Part shown: positions 15,581-23,384 of the stretch, one piece after another
Layout: every line of letters begins with the position of its first letter
Numbering within the stretch: the stretch's first letter is position 1
Made by a program: the position numbers and the translations under genes
Source of the DNA: Frondihabitans sp. PAMC 28766
GTDB taxonomy: Bacteria; Actinomycetota; Actinomycetes; Actinomycetales; Microbacteriaceae
Direction of reading: 5' to 3'
DNA length: 64,000 nucleotides
Assembly: GCF_001577365.1 (NCBI RefSeq)
Contig: NZ_CP014513.1
Location: 1,054,001 to 1,118,000, forward strand
The notes under the pieces: model-generated
Seen by the model: only the letters and a program-made list of their open reading frames with translations
What the model was told of the DNA's origin: nothing
Database searches by the model: none

Positions 15581-16925
15581 TGGCGTTGCGCCTCGCGCGG
15601 CCGATGTCGAGCCCTGCCGCCCCCGAGTGGTCGGGTGCGGTCTGGATCGGCACGGTCGACACCGCCGAGCTCGCCGGGCTCGCCGGCAGCGCGATCGAGC
15701 TGGAGGGGCCGAGGGCTACTCGGTCGCCCGCCTGCTCGTGCGCCGGGGCCGTGCCGTGCTCGGCTTCGTCGAGCTGCCAGTGATCGACGGCGCCGTCTCG
15801 GTCGACGACCTCGCGGCGAAGATCGACCGCCTCGCTCCGGTCGACATCGCGCCCGAGCCCGTGCGCCTGCCGACGGTCACCGTCATCGTCTGCACGCGCG
15901 ACCGCGCCGACCAGCTGCGTTCCGCTCTCACCTCCGTGCTCGAGCTCGACTACCCGGCGTTCGACGTGGTCGTCGTCGACAATGCGGGCGCCACCGACGC
16001 CACCCGCGAACTCATCAGGACCGAGTTCGCCGACCCGCGCGTCCGTGCCGTCTCCGAGCCCGTCCCCGGTCTCTCGCGCGCCCGCAACACCGGCCTGCTG
16101 GCTGCTACGGGTGAGATCGTCGCCTACACCGACGACGACGTGATCGTCGACCGGCACTGGCTGACCGGGCTCGTCGCCGGGTTCGCCCGCGCCGACGACG
16201 TCTCGCTCGTCACCGGCCTCGTGCCGAGCGGCGAGCTGCGCACCGCCGTCCAGCGGTACTTCGACGACCGGGTCAGCTGGTCGGGCAACATCGTCGCCCG
16301 CCAGTTCCGCCTCGCCGAGCCGCCCGCCGACCTGCCCGCCTTCCCCTTCTCGGTCGGCGAGTTCGGCACCGGGGCGAACTTCGCTCTCCGCCGCACGGTC
16401 GCACTCGAGATGGGCGGCTTCGACACCGCCTTCGGCGTCGGCAGCCGCACCGGCGGCGGCGAAGACCTCGACATCTTCACGCGCGTGCTCTTCCGGGGCG
16501 ATGCGCTCGTCGTCGAGCCCTCCGCTCTCGTCTGGCACCGTCACCGCTCCGACCTCGACGCGCTCCGCGCCCAGGCCGTCGGCTACGGCTCGGGCCTCGG
16601 CGCGTGGCTGACGAAGGTCGCACTCACCCCCGCCATGATGAAGGTCGCTGTCCGCCGCGCCCCCGACGCCGTGCGCCGGCTGGCCGCCAAGCGCGGTGGA
16701 TCGCTCGAGTCGGGCGCTGGCCCGGCGACCAGCGGTTCTACGCCGGCGGCGCTGGATCCTGCGCAGCTCGCGTCAGGCACCGACTGGGCCACGGCCGTGT
16801 CGAAGGTCGGCTGGACCGAGCTGCTGAGCGTCGCCAAGGGCCCCGGCCGCTACCTGCGGCAGCGCTGGGACGGCACCGGGCTCATCTCCGAGGCCGATCG
16901 CGCAGCGGCTCTGGCCCGCCGCTAG
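15577..16925 (+). pseudogene. GT2 glycosyltransferase with one-base frameshift
   Basis: The gene starts with ATG 15577, overlapping the previous stop by 4 nt, and encodes VWIGTVDTAELAGLAG and IELEG in frame 1. From about 15708 the continuation (GYSVARLLVRRGRAVLGFVELP) is in another frame that runs to 16925. One G missing from the GGGG run at 15705-15708 explains the shift: GAG GGG GCC would restore AEGYS. The full GT-A domain (VTVIVCTRDRADQL, GLSRARNTGLLAATGEIVAYTDDD, GGGEDLDIF) lies after the shift. It may be a sequencing error, phase variation or a true lesion; an internal start could still make an active enzyme. Confidence 0.75.
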
Positions 16926-16937
16926 CAATCGCCCCCT

Positions 16938-16978
16938 CGCCGCGCGGCGCCTTCGGCGCGAGGCGCCTTCGGCGCGCG
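16938..16978. terminator. GC-rich hairpin after GT2 operon
   Basis: CCGCGCGGCGCC...CGCGCGG with a duplicated internal GGCGCCTTCGGCGCG segment, 13 nt after the last GT2 stop. It is very stable, with CTTCGG loops and no U-tract. It probably terminates the plus-strand GT2 operon. Confidence 0.6.
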
Positions 16979-17105
16979 GCAACCTTCCGAGCGTGCGCGC
17001 TTCTGGCCGTGGGTGGCCAGGGGCGGCGCGCACGCTTCAGCTCGCCGACGTCGGGACTCGTCTGCGGGGGAAGTTGCCGTGCACCGAGGATTCCGCGCAG
17101 TCGGG

Positions 17106-17168
17106 AATTCAGGCCGGGTGCCCGATTCGAGCCCGATTCGGCGTCGGATCGGGCACTGAGCCTGAATT
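17106..17168. terminator. two-tier inverted repeat at convergent junction
   Basis: Outer arms AATTCAGGC (17106-17114) and GCCTGAATT (17160-17168), inner arms GTGCCCGAT (17118-17126) and ATCGGGCAC (17148-17156). It sits 12 nt beyond the stop of the minus-strand XRE gene. The outer CCTGAATT motif recurs in the element at 55030-55139. Confidence 0.55.
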
Positions 17169-17179
17169 GCCGACGAGCC

Positions 17180-18028
17180 TCAGCGAGCGAACTCCTGGCG
17201 GCCGACGACGGCGAGCAGGTCGAGCTTGGCAGCCGACTCCGAGCCGGGCTCGGCCGTGAAGACGAGCAGGCGCTGCGACTCGTCGTTCGGCGTGAGGATC
17301 TGGCAGTAGACCTCGATCTCGCCGAGCTCGGGGTGCACCAGCGTCTTCTGGTCGGCGTGGCGGGCCGCCACGTCGTGCTGCTCCCACAGAGAGCGGAACT
17401 CGGCGCTCTGCGACAGGAGGCTGTCGACGATGGCTCGCACGCGGGGATCCTGCGCGCCTCGCCGGCCCACGGTGAGACGGACATCGGCGACCTGGATCCG
17501 GCTCTGGTGGTCGTGATCGCGCTCGGGGTAGATGTCGCGGCCGCGCGGGTGCGTGAACCAGCGGTGCACGAGGCTGCGGTCGAGGCCGTCGAACCGGAAG
17601 TCGTCGCCCATCAGCGCCTGCGCCGCCGCGTTCTGCACGAGCGTGTTGCCGAGGTCGTCGATGACTTCGGCGGGGGTGTCGTGCAGGCGATCCAGGATGC
17701 GCAGGATGGCCGGGTCGACGAGACCGCTCGACCCGAGACGCGCCGGCGGGTTGTGCCCGGCGAGCCGGAAGAGATGGTCGCGCTCGTCGAGTGTCAGCCG
17801 CAGGGCCCGCGTCATGGCCACGATCATCTGCTCGGACGGCTGTGTCGCCCGCTGCTGCTCGAGGCGTGACACGTAGTCGACGCTCATGCCGGCCAGCATC
17901 GCCACCTCTTCGCGGCGGAGGCCGGGCGTGCGGCGGCGCGCGCCGTCGCCGAGGCCGACGTCGCTCGGCCGGAGGGCCTCGCGGCGGCGGCGGAGGAAGT
18001 CGGCGAGCTCGGCCCTGTCCATGTCCAT
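17180..18028 (-). CDS. XRE/MmyB-like transcriptional regulator
   Basis: 282 aa. An N-terminal helix-turn-helix ([30 protein letters not shown], residues about 31-60) is followed by a PAS-like MmyB ligand-binding domain with [14 protein letters not shown] and [13 protein letters not shown]. In this family the C-terminal domain binds a fatty acid, and the regulated genes are often neighbouring oxidoreductases. ATG 18028 or 18022 can start it. No obvious target gene lies divergent within 150 bp except the DUF2510 protein. Confidence 0.9.
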   Translation of the reverse strand: MDMDRAELADFLRRRREALRPSDVGLGDGARRRTPGLRREEVAMLAGMSVDYVSRLEQQRATQPSEQMIVAMTRALRLTLDERDHLFRLAGHNPPARLGSSGLVDPAILRILDRLHDTPAEVIDDLGNTLVQNAAAQALMGDDFRFDGLDRSLVHRWFTHPRGRDIYPERDHDHQSRIQVADVRLTVGRRGAQDPRVRAIVDSLLSQSAEFRSLWEQHDVAARHADQKTLVHPELGEIEVYCQILTPNDESQRLLVFTAEPGSESAAKLDLLAVVGRQEFAR

Positions 18029-18219
18029 GGTTCCATCCTGCGCCCGTGACGCGGCCGGAGCCAGGGACCCCTCCTCCCACTCTGGGGGTGCGCGAGGCGC
18101 GACGTTCTCTGGTCGCTGCAAGCAAGCCGGACCTAGGCTGGATGGAAACCGACAGGGGTGGGCGCGTCGCCCGCCCGCCGCCGCATCGCGCGAGATCGCG
18201 CAGACACGAAGGACTCCCC

Positions 18220-19392
18220 GTGACCGACTCGACCGGAAACGCACTGCCGCAGCCCGGCTGGTACCCCAACCCGTCCGGAGAACCCGGCTACCGCTGGTGG
18301 GACGGCCGCTCGTGGACGGAGCATGTGCGCGGCCCCGAGCCGCAGGCTCCCCTCCACCAGCACACCCCGGCGCCGCAGGCGGCCGAACAGCCTGAGCAGA
18401 CCCTCGCGCCCGCGTCTGTGCCCGCGCCTGCGTCTGTCACCGAGCCGGAGACGACAGTGCCGACGGCGGCCGAGGCCACCCCCGCAGCCGACGATCGCCC
18501 GGCCTACGGCGAGCGCATCCCCGGCTACCAGCAGGCCGCCTCGCAGCAGCCCGCCGCCCAGCAGCCTGCGGCCCAAGAGCCCTACGGCCAGCAGGCACCG
18601 GCTCAGCAGCCTGGCCAGGCGACGCCCTACGGCCGACAGGAGCCCTCCGGCCAGGAGCTCTCCGGCCAGCAGCCGTACGGCCAGCAACAGCCGTACGGCC
18701 AGCAACAGCCGTACGGCCAGCAGGGGCAGTACGGCCAGCAACAGCCGTACGGCCAGCAGGGGCAGTACGGCCAGCAGGCGCCCGGCGTGCCGTACGGCCA
18801 GCAGCAGCCCTACGGCCAGAGCCCGCAGCCCTACGGGCAGCAGTACGGCGCGCAGCCCTACGGCGGCTTCGGCCAGAGCCCGTACCCGCACGCCCGCGAG
18901 TTCCCGAAAGCCCCCGAGGGCGCGAAGGTCGTCACCTGGCGCATCTGGGTCATCGCCCTCCTGCCGATCATCTCGCTGGTCGTCGCGATCATCACGATCC
19001 CGAGCTACCAGCCCTTCCTCCAGAAGATCCTCGAAGAGGGCCAGAGCGGCAACCCGGACACCAACATCGCCTTGCCGTCGGGGCAGGGCGTCACGCAGAT
19101 CATCGACCTGGTGGTTGCGGCGATCACCATCGTCCTCGCCTTCCTCGACTGGCGACAGCTGTCGCGGGCCGGCGTCGTCAGGCCCTTCCACTGGGCGTTC
19201 GCGTTCTTCTCGCTGCTGACGCCGTTCGCGTCGCTGGTCTACGTGATCGGCCGCACGATCGTCGTGCACCGTCGGTCGGGTCGGGGCTGGCTGCCGATGT
19301 GGGTGTCGATCGCCGTCGTCGCGATCGGGTTCATCGCCGTCATCTTCACCTTCGTCGGCGTCGTCGCCGGAGTCGCGGGCCACACGGCTTGA
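18220..19392 (+). CDS. DUF2510 membrane protein with YGQQ repeats
   Basis: 390 aa. Residues 8-32 form a DUF2510 domain ([23 protein letters not shown]). The next 200 residues are a low-complexity Pro/Gln region with about a dozen PYGQQ repeats (18580-18850). The C-terminal third has four hydrophobic segments ([20 protein letters not shown] onward). AAGGA 7 nt before GTG 18220 supports the start. DUF2510 domains are found at the cytoplasmic face of many actinobacterial membrane proteins, and the function is unknown. The DNA repeats could expand or contract. Confidence 0.85.
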   Translation: MTDSTGNALPQPGWYPNPSGEPGYRWWDGRSWTEHVRGPEPQAPLHQHTPAPQAAEQPEQTLAPASVPAPASVTEPETTVPTAAEATPAADDRPAYGERIPGYQQAASQQPAAQQPAAQEPYGQQAPAQQPGQATPYGRQEPSGQELSGQQPYGQQQPYGQQQPYGQQGQYGQQQPYGQQGQYGQQAPGVPYGQQQPYGQSPQPYGQQYGAQPYGGFGQSPYPHAREFPKAPEGAKVVTWRIWVIALLPIISLVVAIITIPSYQPFLQKILEEGQSGNPDTNIALPSGQGVTQIIDLVVAAITIVLAFLDWRQLSRAGVVRPFHWAFAFFSLLTPFASLVYVIGRTIVVHRRSGRGWLPMWVSIAVVAIGFIAVIFTFVGVVAGVAGHTA

Positions 19393-19415
19393 CGCTCGCC
19401 GCCTGAGCCCGCACC

Positions 19416-20159
19416 TCAGCCGAGGTTCTTCGACAGCAGCACGGCGCCGCTCACTTCGTTGCGCACCTCGACGCGGCTCAGCTGCGGCAGGGCGGTGTCG
19501 ACCGAGCCCGTCGTCACGACGTCCGACCCGGGGTCGGCCGTCCAGGTCGAGACTCGGACGGTCGTGCCGGCACGGTCGGTGACGTAGAGGCCGTACGTCC
19601 AGCTGTCGTCTCCCGTCGATCCTGAGCCCTCGCTCGCCCCGTGGTACGCGCAGGCCATCGTGATGCTGGTGCCCCAGCGCTCGGTGGTGAAGCCGACGGT
19701 CGCGGTGAGCGCACTCGGCACGGCGGCGCGCAGCGCCACCTGAGAGGTGGGGTGCGGCGACGTCACGAGGGGCGGCACGACGATCGCGCCGGCGACGACG
19801 GCGGCCGCGGCCAGCGAGGCGGCGACCACGGCGGTGAGGCGGCGACGGCGGGTGCGCCTCACGCGGGCAGCGAGAATCGGCAGGATCTCGGGGCGAGACA
19901 CGACAGGGCGGGCGTCGGATCCTGCGCCCGCCCTGTCGTGCGCGCTCTCGTCGTGCCGGGCCGGACCGTCGTCGAGCATGGCCAGGGCCTCGTCGCGCGG
20001 CACCGCGGCCAGAAGGCCGGGCATCGCGGCGAACGAGGTGACGGCCGCCGAGCACTCGTCGCAGACGGTGAGGTGCTCTTCGTACTCCCGGCGCTCGGAC
20101 GGGGCGAGGGCGCCGAGCACGTAGGCGGCGTCCCAGTCGGCGTAGCGGTCGTCGCTCAT
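19416..20159 (-). CDS. zinc-binding anti-sigma factor
   Basis: 247 aa. HLTVCDEC at residues 29-36 gives the H-x3-C-x2-C motif of ZAS-type anti-sigma factors. One transmembrane segment (LTAVVAASLAAAAVVAGAIV, around residues 108-128) precedes an extracytoplasmic domain of about 115 residues. This is the RslA/RskA layout. It overlaps the sigma gene by 4 nt, so it should sequester that sigma factor at the membrane. The 3' end is convergent with the DUF2510 gene. Confidence 0.9.
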   Translation of the reverse strand: MSDDRYADWDAAYVLGALAPSERREYEEHLTVCDECSAAVTSFAAMPGLLAAVPRDEALAMLDDGPARHDESAHDRAGAGSDARPVVSRPEILPILAARVRRTRRRRLTAVVAASLAAAAVVAGAIVVPPLVTSPHPTSQVALRAAVPSALTATVGFTTERWGTSITMACAYHGASEGSGSTGDDSWTYGLYVTDRAGTTVRVSTWTADPGSDVVTTGSVDTALPQLSRVEVRNEVSGAVLLSKNLG

Positions 20160-20662
20160 CGCGTGACCCCTTTCTCCTGCATGGCGAGGCGCAGGGCCTT
20201 CAGCCCGTAGTGCAGCCGCGACTTGACCGTGCCCTCCGGCACGTCGAGCTCGCGGGCGATCTCGGCGACCGAGCGGCCGCCGTAGTAGGCGTGCACGATC
20301 ACCGTGCGGTGCTCGAGGCCGATCGACGCGAGCGCATCGGCGACGCTCCACTGCTCGAGCAGGGCGTCGGTGGAGTCCGGCGTCGGCGTCTCGGGCAAGA
20401 ACTCGGTCGGATACTCGTGCGCGTGCCGGGCGCTTCGTCGATCGTCGATGACCATGTTGCGTGCCACCGTGAAGAGCCAGGCTCGAGCCGACGACTCGCT
20501 CTGGTCGAGCACGCTCGGCTTCTTCCAGGCCTTCAAGAGGGTCTCCTGGACGATGTCGTGCGCCAGCGCGTCATCGCGGGTCAGGCCGACGACGTAGCGC
20601 CAGAGCGCGGGCGCGTGTTCGTCGTGGAGCGCACGAAGCAGCTGCGCGTCGCTGTCGACCAT
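20156..20662 (-). CDS. ECF sigma factor, SigL-like
   Basis: 168 aa. Region 2 at about residues 10-80 (DIVQETLLKAWKK, ARAWLFTVARNMVIDDRR) and region 4 at 105-165 (HRTVIVHAYYGGRSVAEIARELDVPEGTVKSRLHYGLKALR) identify a group-4 sigma factor. There is no region 3. GAGGAG 5 nt before ATG 20662 supports the start. Its promoter at 20717-20744 matches what is known of SigL targets, so the gene is probably autoregulated and inhibited by the downstream anti-sigma factor. Confidence 0.93.
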   Translation of the reverse strand: MVDSDAQLLRALHDEHAPALWRYVVGLTRDDALAHDIVQETLLKAWKKPSVLDQSESSARAWLFTVARNMVIDDRRSARHAHEYPTEFLPETPTPDSTDALLEQWSVADALASIGLEHRTVIVHAYYGGRSVAEIARELDVPEGTVKSRLHYGLKALRLAMQEKGVTR

Positions 20663-20716
20663 CGCTGCTCCTCGTGCCGTTCGTCGGTGCTCCGTCTGTT
20701 GCCGGTGCCACTAGAT

Positions 20717-20744
20717 CACACGAGGCGGGGCGGCGAAAGGTTCA
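20717..20744 (-). promoter_or_regulatory. ECF-type promoter TGAACC-N16-CGTGTG
   Basis: On the minus strand, -35 TGAACC (20744-20739) and -10 CGTGTG (20722-20717) are 16 bp apart. This matches the GAAC/CGT pattern of ECF promoters and closely the TGAACC/CGTGT form reported for mycobacterial SigL. It lies 55 nt upstream of the sigma gene, supporting autoregulation. Confidence 0.7.
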
Positions 20745-20799
20745 CCGCACCTGACCATTGCCTCCGACGCGGGCCCCGACACGGCGTACCGTCCACCGC

Positions 20800-21123
20800 A
20801 TGGATCAGCTCACCGAGGCAGAGGCGGCATCACTCGCCCTCGCGCTCGTCGCGGTGGCCACGGCATCGGTCGACGGCGGGCAGGATGCGAGAGACGCAAG
20901 CGACCGCTGCCTCGTCGAGCTCGTCGACGGGCTGTGCGACGTCCCTCTCACTGAACGGCAGGCTGACGTGATCGAGACCATCGGCACCGCCAGTGCAGCC
21001 CTGACCGCAGGTCTCGGCTCGGCGATCGCCACCGATCGTGACTGCGACGTGCACGTCGTGCTGCGGCTCGCGGCGCGAGCCGTGCTCGACCAGACCGACG
21101 GCGGAGGGCACCGGGCCGTCTGA
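20800..21123 (+). CDS. 107-aa hypothetical protein
   Basis: A soluble, acidic, helix-rich protein (LTEAEAASLALALVAVATAS, LTERQADVIETIGTASAALTAGLG). A TACCGT box lies 7 nt before ATG 20800, which suggests a leaderless message. It is divergent from the sigma gene. There are no catalytic motifs. It begins a plus-strand run towards the DUF1304 gene but is separated from it by 95 bp. Family not recognised. Confidence 0.55.
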   Translation: MDQLTEAEAASLALALVAVATASVDGGQDARDASDRCLVELVDGLCDVPLTERQADVIETIGTASAALTAGLGSAIATDRDCDVHVVLRLAARAVLDQTDGGGHRAV

Positions 21124-21218
21124 GGCATTTCGGGCGTGGCCGCGGGAATGCCGGCGACACGCCGTCGCCTGTCGGCCCGTGGCATCTCGACGCGTCATGC
21201 TCGTCGCGTGGAGCCCTC

Positions 21219-21611
21219 ATGCTGATCATCGCCCAGCTGGTCGCGGCTCTGGCGAGCCTGCTGCACATCGTCTTCTTCCTGTTCGAAAGCGTGCTGTGGT
21301 CGCGGCCGGCGGTCTACGCGCGCTTCGACATCGGCACCCAGGCCGAGGCCGACACCATCCGGCCGATGGCCTACAACCAGGGCTTCTACAACCTCGCGCT
21401 CGCCGTCGGGGTCATCGTCGGCATCTTCCTGCTCGAGGGCCACGGCGGGGAATTCGTCGCCGGCAAGACGCTCGTCATCTTCGGCACCGGCTGCATGGCC
21501 GTCGCCGGCATCGTGCTCGCCTCCACCGGGCGGGCCTACCGGCGAGCGGCGGTGGTGCAGTTCGTGCCCGCCGTCGTCGCTCTCATACTCGCTTCTTTGG
21601 TCTCTCGGTAG
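21219..21611 (+). CDS. DUF1304 membrane protein
   Basis: 130 aa with four hydrophobic segments. The loop FDIGTQAEADTIRPMAYNQGFYNLALA carries the NQGxYN signature of DUF1304, a family of small inner-membrane proteins of unknown function. GGAG at a suitable distance before ATG 21219 supports the start. It is probably transcribed alone. Confidence 0.85.
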   Translation: MLIIAQLVAALASLLHIVFFLFESVLWSRPAVYARFDIGTQAEADTIRPMAYNQGFYNLALAVGVIVGIFLLEGHGGEFVAGKTLVIFGTGCMAVAGIVLASTGRAYRRAAVVQFVPAVVALILASLVSR

Positions 21612-21711
21612 GAGGCCACAGCTTCAAGGATCAGCCTGGAGGCTGACGCGGTCCGGCGCCCGATGCGGTGGACTTATCACACACCAGATGATCGACGACG
21701 GGGGTCGGGCC

Positions 21712-21999
21712 ATGAACGCTTACGCCGAGCTTGCACGGGATCTCTGGCGTGCTGCCGACGAGGCGCGATTCTTCGCTCTGCCCGACCGCGAGCGCTTCTT
21801 CGCCGACCTCGGCGACCGCGTCGAGGCGCGCGTGGTCGAGCTGATCCCGGCCTTCGCCGGCGCCGCCCCCTCGGGCGAGCCCGCGCGCTGCCGCGACCTG
21901 CGCCTCCGCAAGGCCAAGAAGCAGGCCGAAGAGGTCGCCTACCAAGAGCTCATCTTCAGCCAGTCCGTCGTCGAGCCCGAGCTGGAGTACGCCTCGTAG
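21712..21999 (+). CDS. 95-aa hypothetical protein
   Basis: MNAYAELARDLWRAADEARFFALPDRERFFADLGDRVEARVVEL: the LWR...FFADLGDRV pattern recalls short proteins carried by actinobacterial plasmids and integrative elements (AREHWR...FFTELGEQV), though at low similarity by eye. The C-terminus is basic (RLRKAKKQAEEV). ATG 21712 is preferred over ATG 21688 because a GGGGTCGG tract lies just upstream. No mobile genes are adjacent, so a transfer origin is only a guess. Confidence 0.5.
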   Translation: MNAYAELARDLWRAADEARFFALPDRERFFADLGDRVEARVVELIPAFAGAAPSGEPARCRDLRLRKAKKQAEEVAYQELIFSQSVVEPELEYAS

Positions 22000-22090
22000 C
22001 GTTCGCTCTGTTTGTCTTCCGGCCCGCGGCCGGCAGGCTTGCGCGCAGCCTGCGGTGTCCCGCCCCGACTCCGGTCGACTTCACGCAAAG

Positions 22091-22110
22091 CGGTCGATCC
22101 GGATCGACCG
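22091..22110. promoter_or_regulatory. 20-bp perfect palindrome upstream of HAD gene
   Basis: CGGTCGATCCGGATCGACCG, a perfect dyad about 80 bp before the -10 box of the HAD gene. It could be an operator or the terminator of the preceding small gene, which ends at 21999. No U-tract follows. Confidence 0.4.
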
Positions 22111-22187
22111 TTCCGCCCGGAACCGACCGCACTCGTCAGTAGGGCTCGCCGTTGTCGCCCGCGGGAGCTCGACGTCACCGAACCCGC

Positions 22188-22193
22188 GATAAT
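22188..22193 (+). promoter_or_regulatory. -10 box GATAAT, leaderless HAD gene
   Basis: GATAAT followed by CGACGA and then GTG 22200. It is the best -10 in the window and lies exactly six bases from the start codon, with no Shine-Dalgarno sequence. This indicates a leaderless message. Confidence 0.6.
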
Positions 22194-22199
22194 CGACGA

Positions 22200-23096
22200 G
22201 TGACCGTTACTGCGACCGCCGCCCCCGCCCTCGGGCTCCTCCTCGACGTCGACGGGCCGATCGCCAGCCCGATCACGCGCAGCATCAACCTGCCCGAGAT
22301 CACCCGCGACCTCGTCGCCCTGGCGACCGCCGGCATCCCGCTGATCTTCAACACGGGTCGGTCCGACACGTTCATCCGCAACGAGGTCGTGATCCCGCTG
22401 CTCGACGCCGGGCTGCCGGCCTTCTCGCGCGTGCACGGCGTCTGCGAGAAGGGCGCGGTGTGGTTCTCGATCGGGCCGCAGTTCGGCGGCGAGGGCATGG
22501 GGCAGATCCGGGTCGACGAGTCTCTGGCGATGCCCCACGACTTCGCCGTCGAGATGGACGAGCTGGTGAGTGCCGAGTTCGGCGGCAGCGTGTTCTTCGA
22601 TCACACGAAGCGCGCGATGGTGTCGGTCGAGCAGCTCACGTCGATCGACACTGCGACCTACCTGCCGATCCAGAAGACGTTCGACGCGCGCGCGATGGCG
22701 GCCCTCATCGAGCGCGGCTACGGCGTCCGGCGCCTCGACGACGTGCGGCAGGATGCCAACGGGCAGGTCCAGTGGCGCATCGACCCCACGATCATCTCGA
22801 GCGACATCGAATCCGTCGTGCTCGGCAAAGACCTCGGCGCCCGGCGTGCCCTCGAGCTGCTCGCCCTCGACGGCCCGTTGCCTCTCGCGTGGCGCACGAT
22901 GGGCGACTCGCGCAGCGACTACGCCATGGCCGACTGGCTGGACGAGCACGGCTACGACGTGGCGCACGTCGACGTGCGACCGGCCGACGGCGTGCCCGAG
23001 AAGGCGTATCCGATCCTGGTGAGCGAGACGGGGGCCATCCACGACGAGGCCGGCGCCGAGTTCCTCAGCGGGTGGGTAAGCGTTGTCAACGGGTGA
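22200..23096 (+). CDS. HAD-superfamily hydrolase
   Basis: 298 aa. HAD motif I is LLDVDGPIASP (residues about 12-22), motif II lies in LIFNTGRSD, and the C-terminal GDSRSDYAMADWL carries motif IV acids. The cap and spacing resemble sucrose-phosphatase/MPGP-like C2b HAD phosphatases that act on sugar phosphates. The GTG start is fixed by the -10 box six bases upstream. It lies directly before the exopolysaccharide locus but is separated from it by 288 bp, so a link is possible but unproven. Confidence 0.82.
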   Translation: MTVTATAAPALGLLLDVDGPIASPITRSINLPEITRDLVALATAGIPLIFNTGRSDTFIRNEVVIPLLDAGLPAFSRVHGVCEKGAVWFSIGPQFGGEGMGQIRVDESLAMPHDFAVEMDELVSAEFGGSVFFDHTKRAMVSVEQLTSIDTATYLPIQKTFDARAMAALIERGYGVRRLDDVRQDANGQVQWRIDPTIISSDIESVVLGKDLGARRALELLALDGPLPLAWRTMGDSRSDYAMADWLDEHGYDVAHVDVRPADGVPEKAYPILVSETGAIHDEAGAEFLSGWVSVVNG

Positions 23097-23238
23097 TCCC
23101 CCGGGGTGAGGCAGCCGTAAAGACGGCAACAGTTCATACGGGCGTCACGTCCGACCCCCGAACGGGGGTCCCCCCTTCGGTGGACGTGCCACTACGCTGA
23201 GACAACTCCACGGGCCGACCCGAAACCGGCCCGCTCGA

Positions 23239-23276
23239 ACATCCGCATCGGCGCCCGAAACCGCCGATTCGGATGT
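23239..23276. promoter_or_regulatory. 15-bp stem-loop in leader of glucan synthase gene
   Basis: Arms ACATCCGCATCGGCG (23239-23253) and CGCCGATTCGGATGT (23262-23276) pair at 14 of 15 positions around an 8-nt loop, 109 nt before the synthase ATG. No U-run follows. A GACCCCCGAACGGGGGTC hairpin lies 85 bp further upstream (about 23153-23170). The leader may control expression of the operon. Confidence 0.45.
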
Positions 23277-23384
23277 CTTCCCGTCGTCGCCGCCGCCGAC
23301 TCCCGCTTGCCGCGGTCGACTGCGTCCACACCCGTCGCCCTCCGCGTCAGGCGTCTCCGATGCCCCGAACGAGGAGAGCTCCGC

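Noticed and set aside
18655..18800. CRISPR-like array
   Set aside because: The short repeats are codon repeats for PYGQQ in an open frame, without unique spacers.
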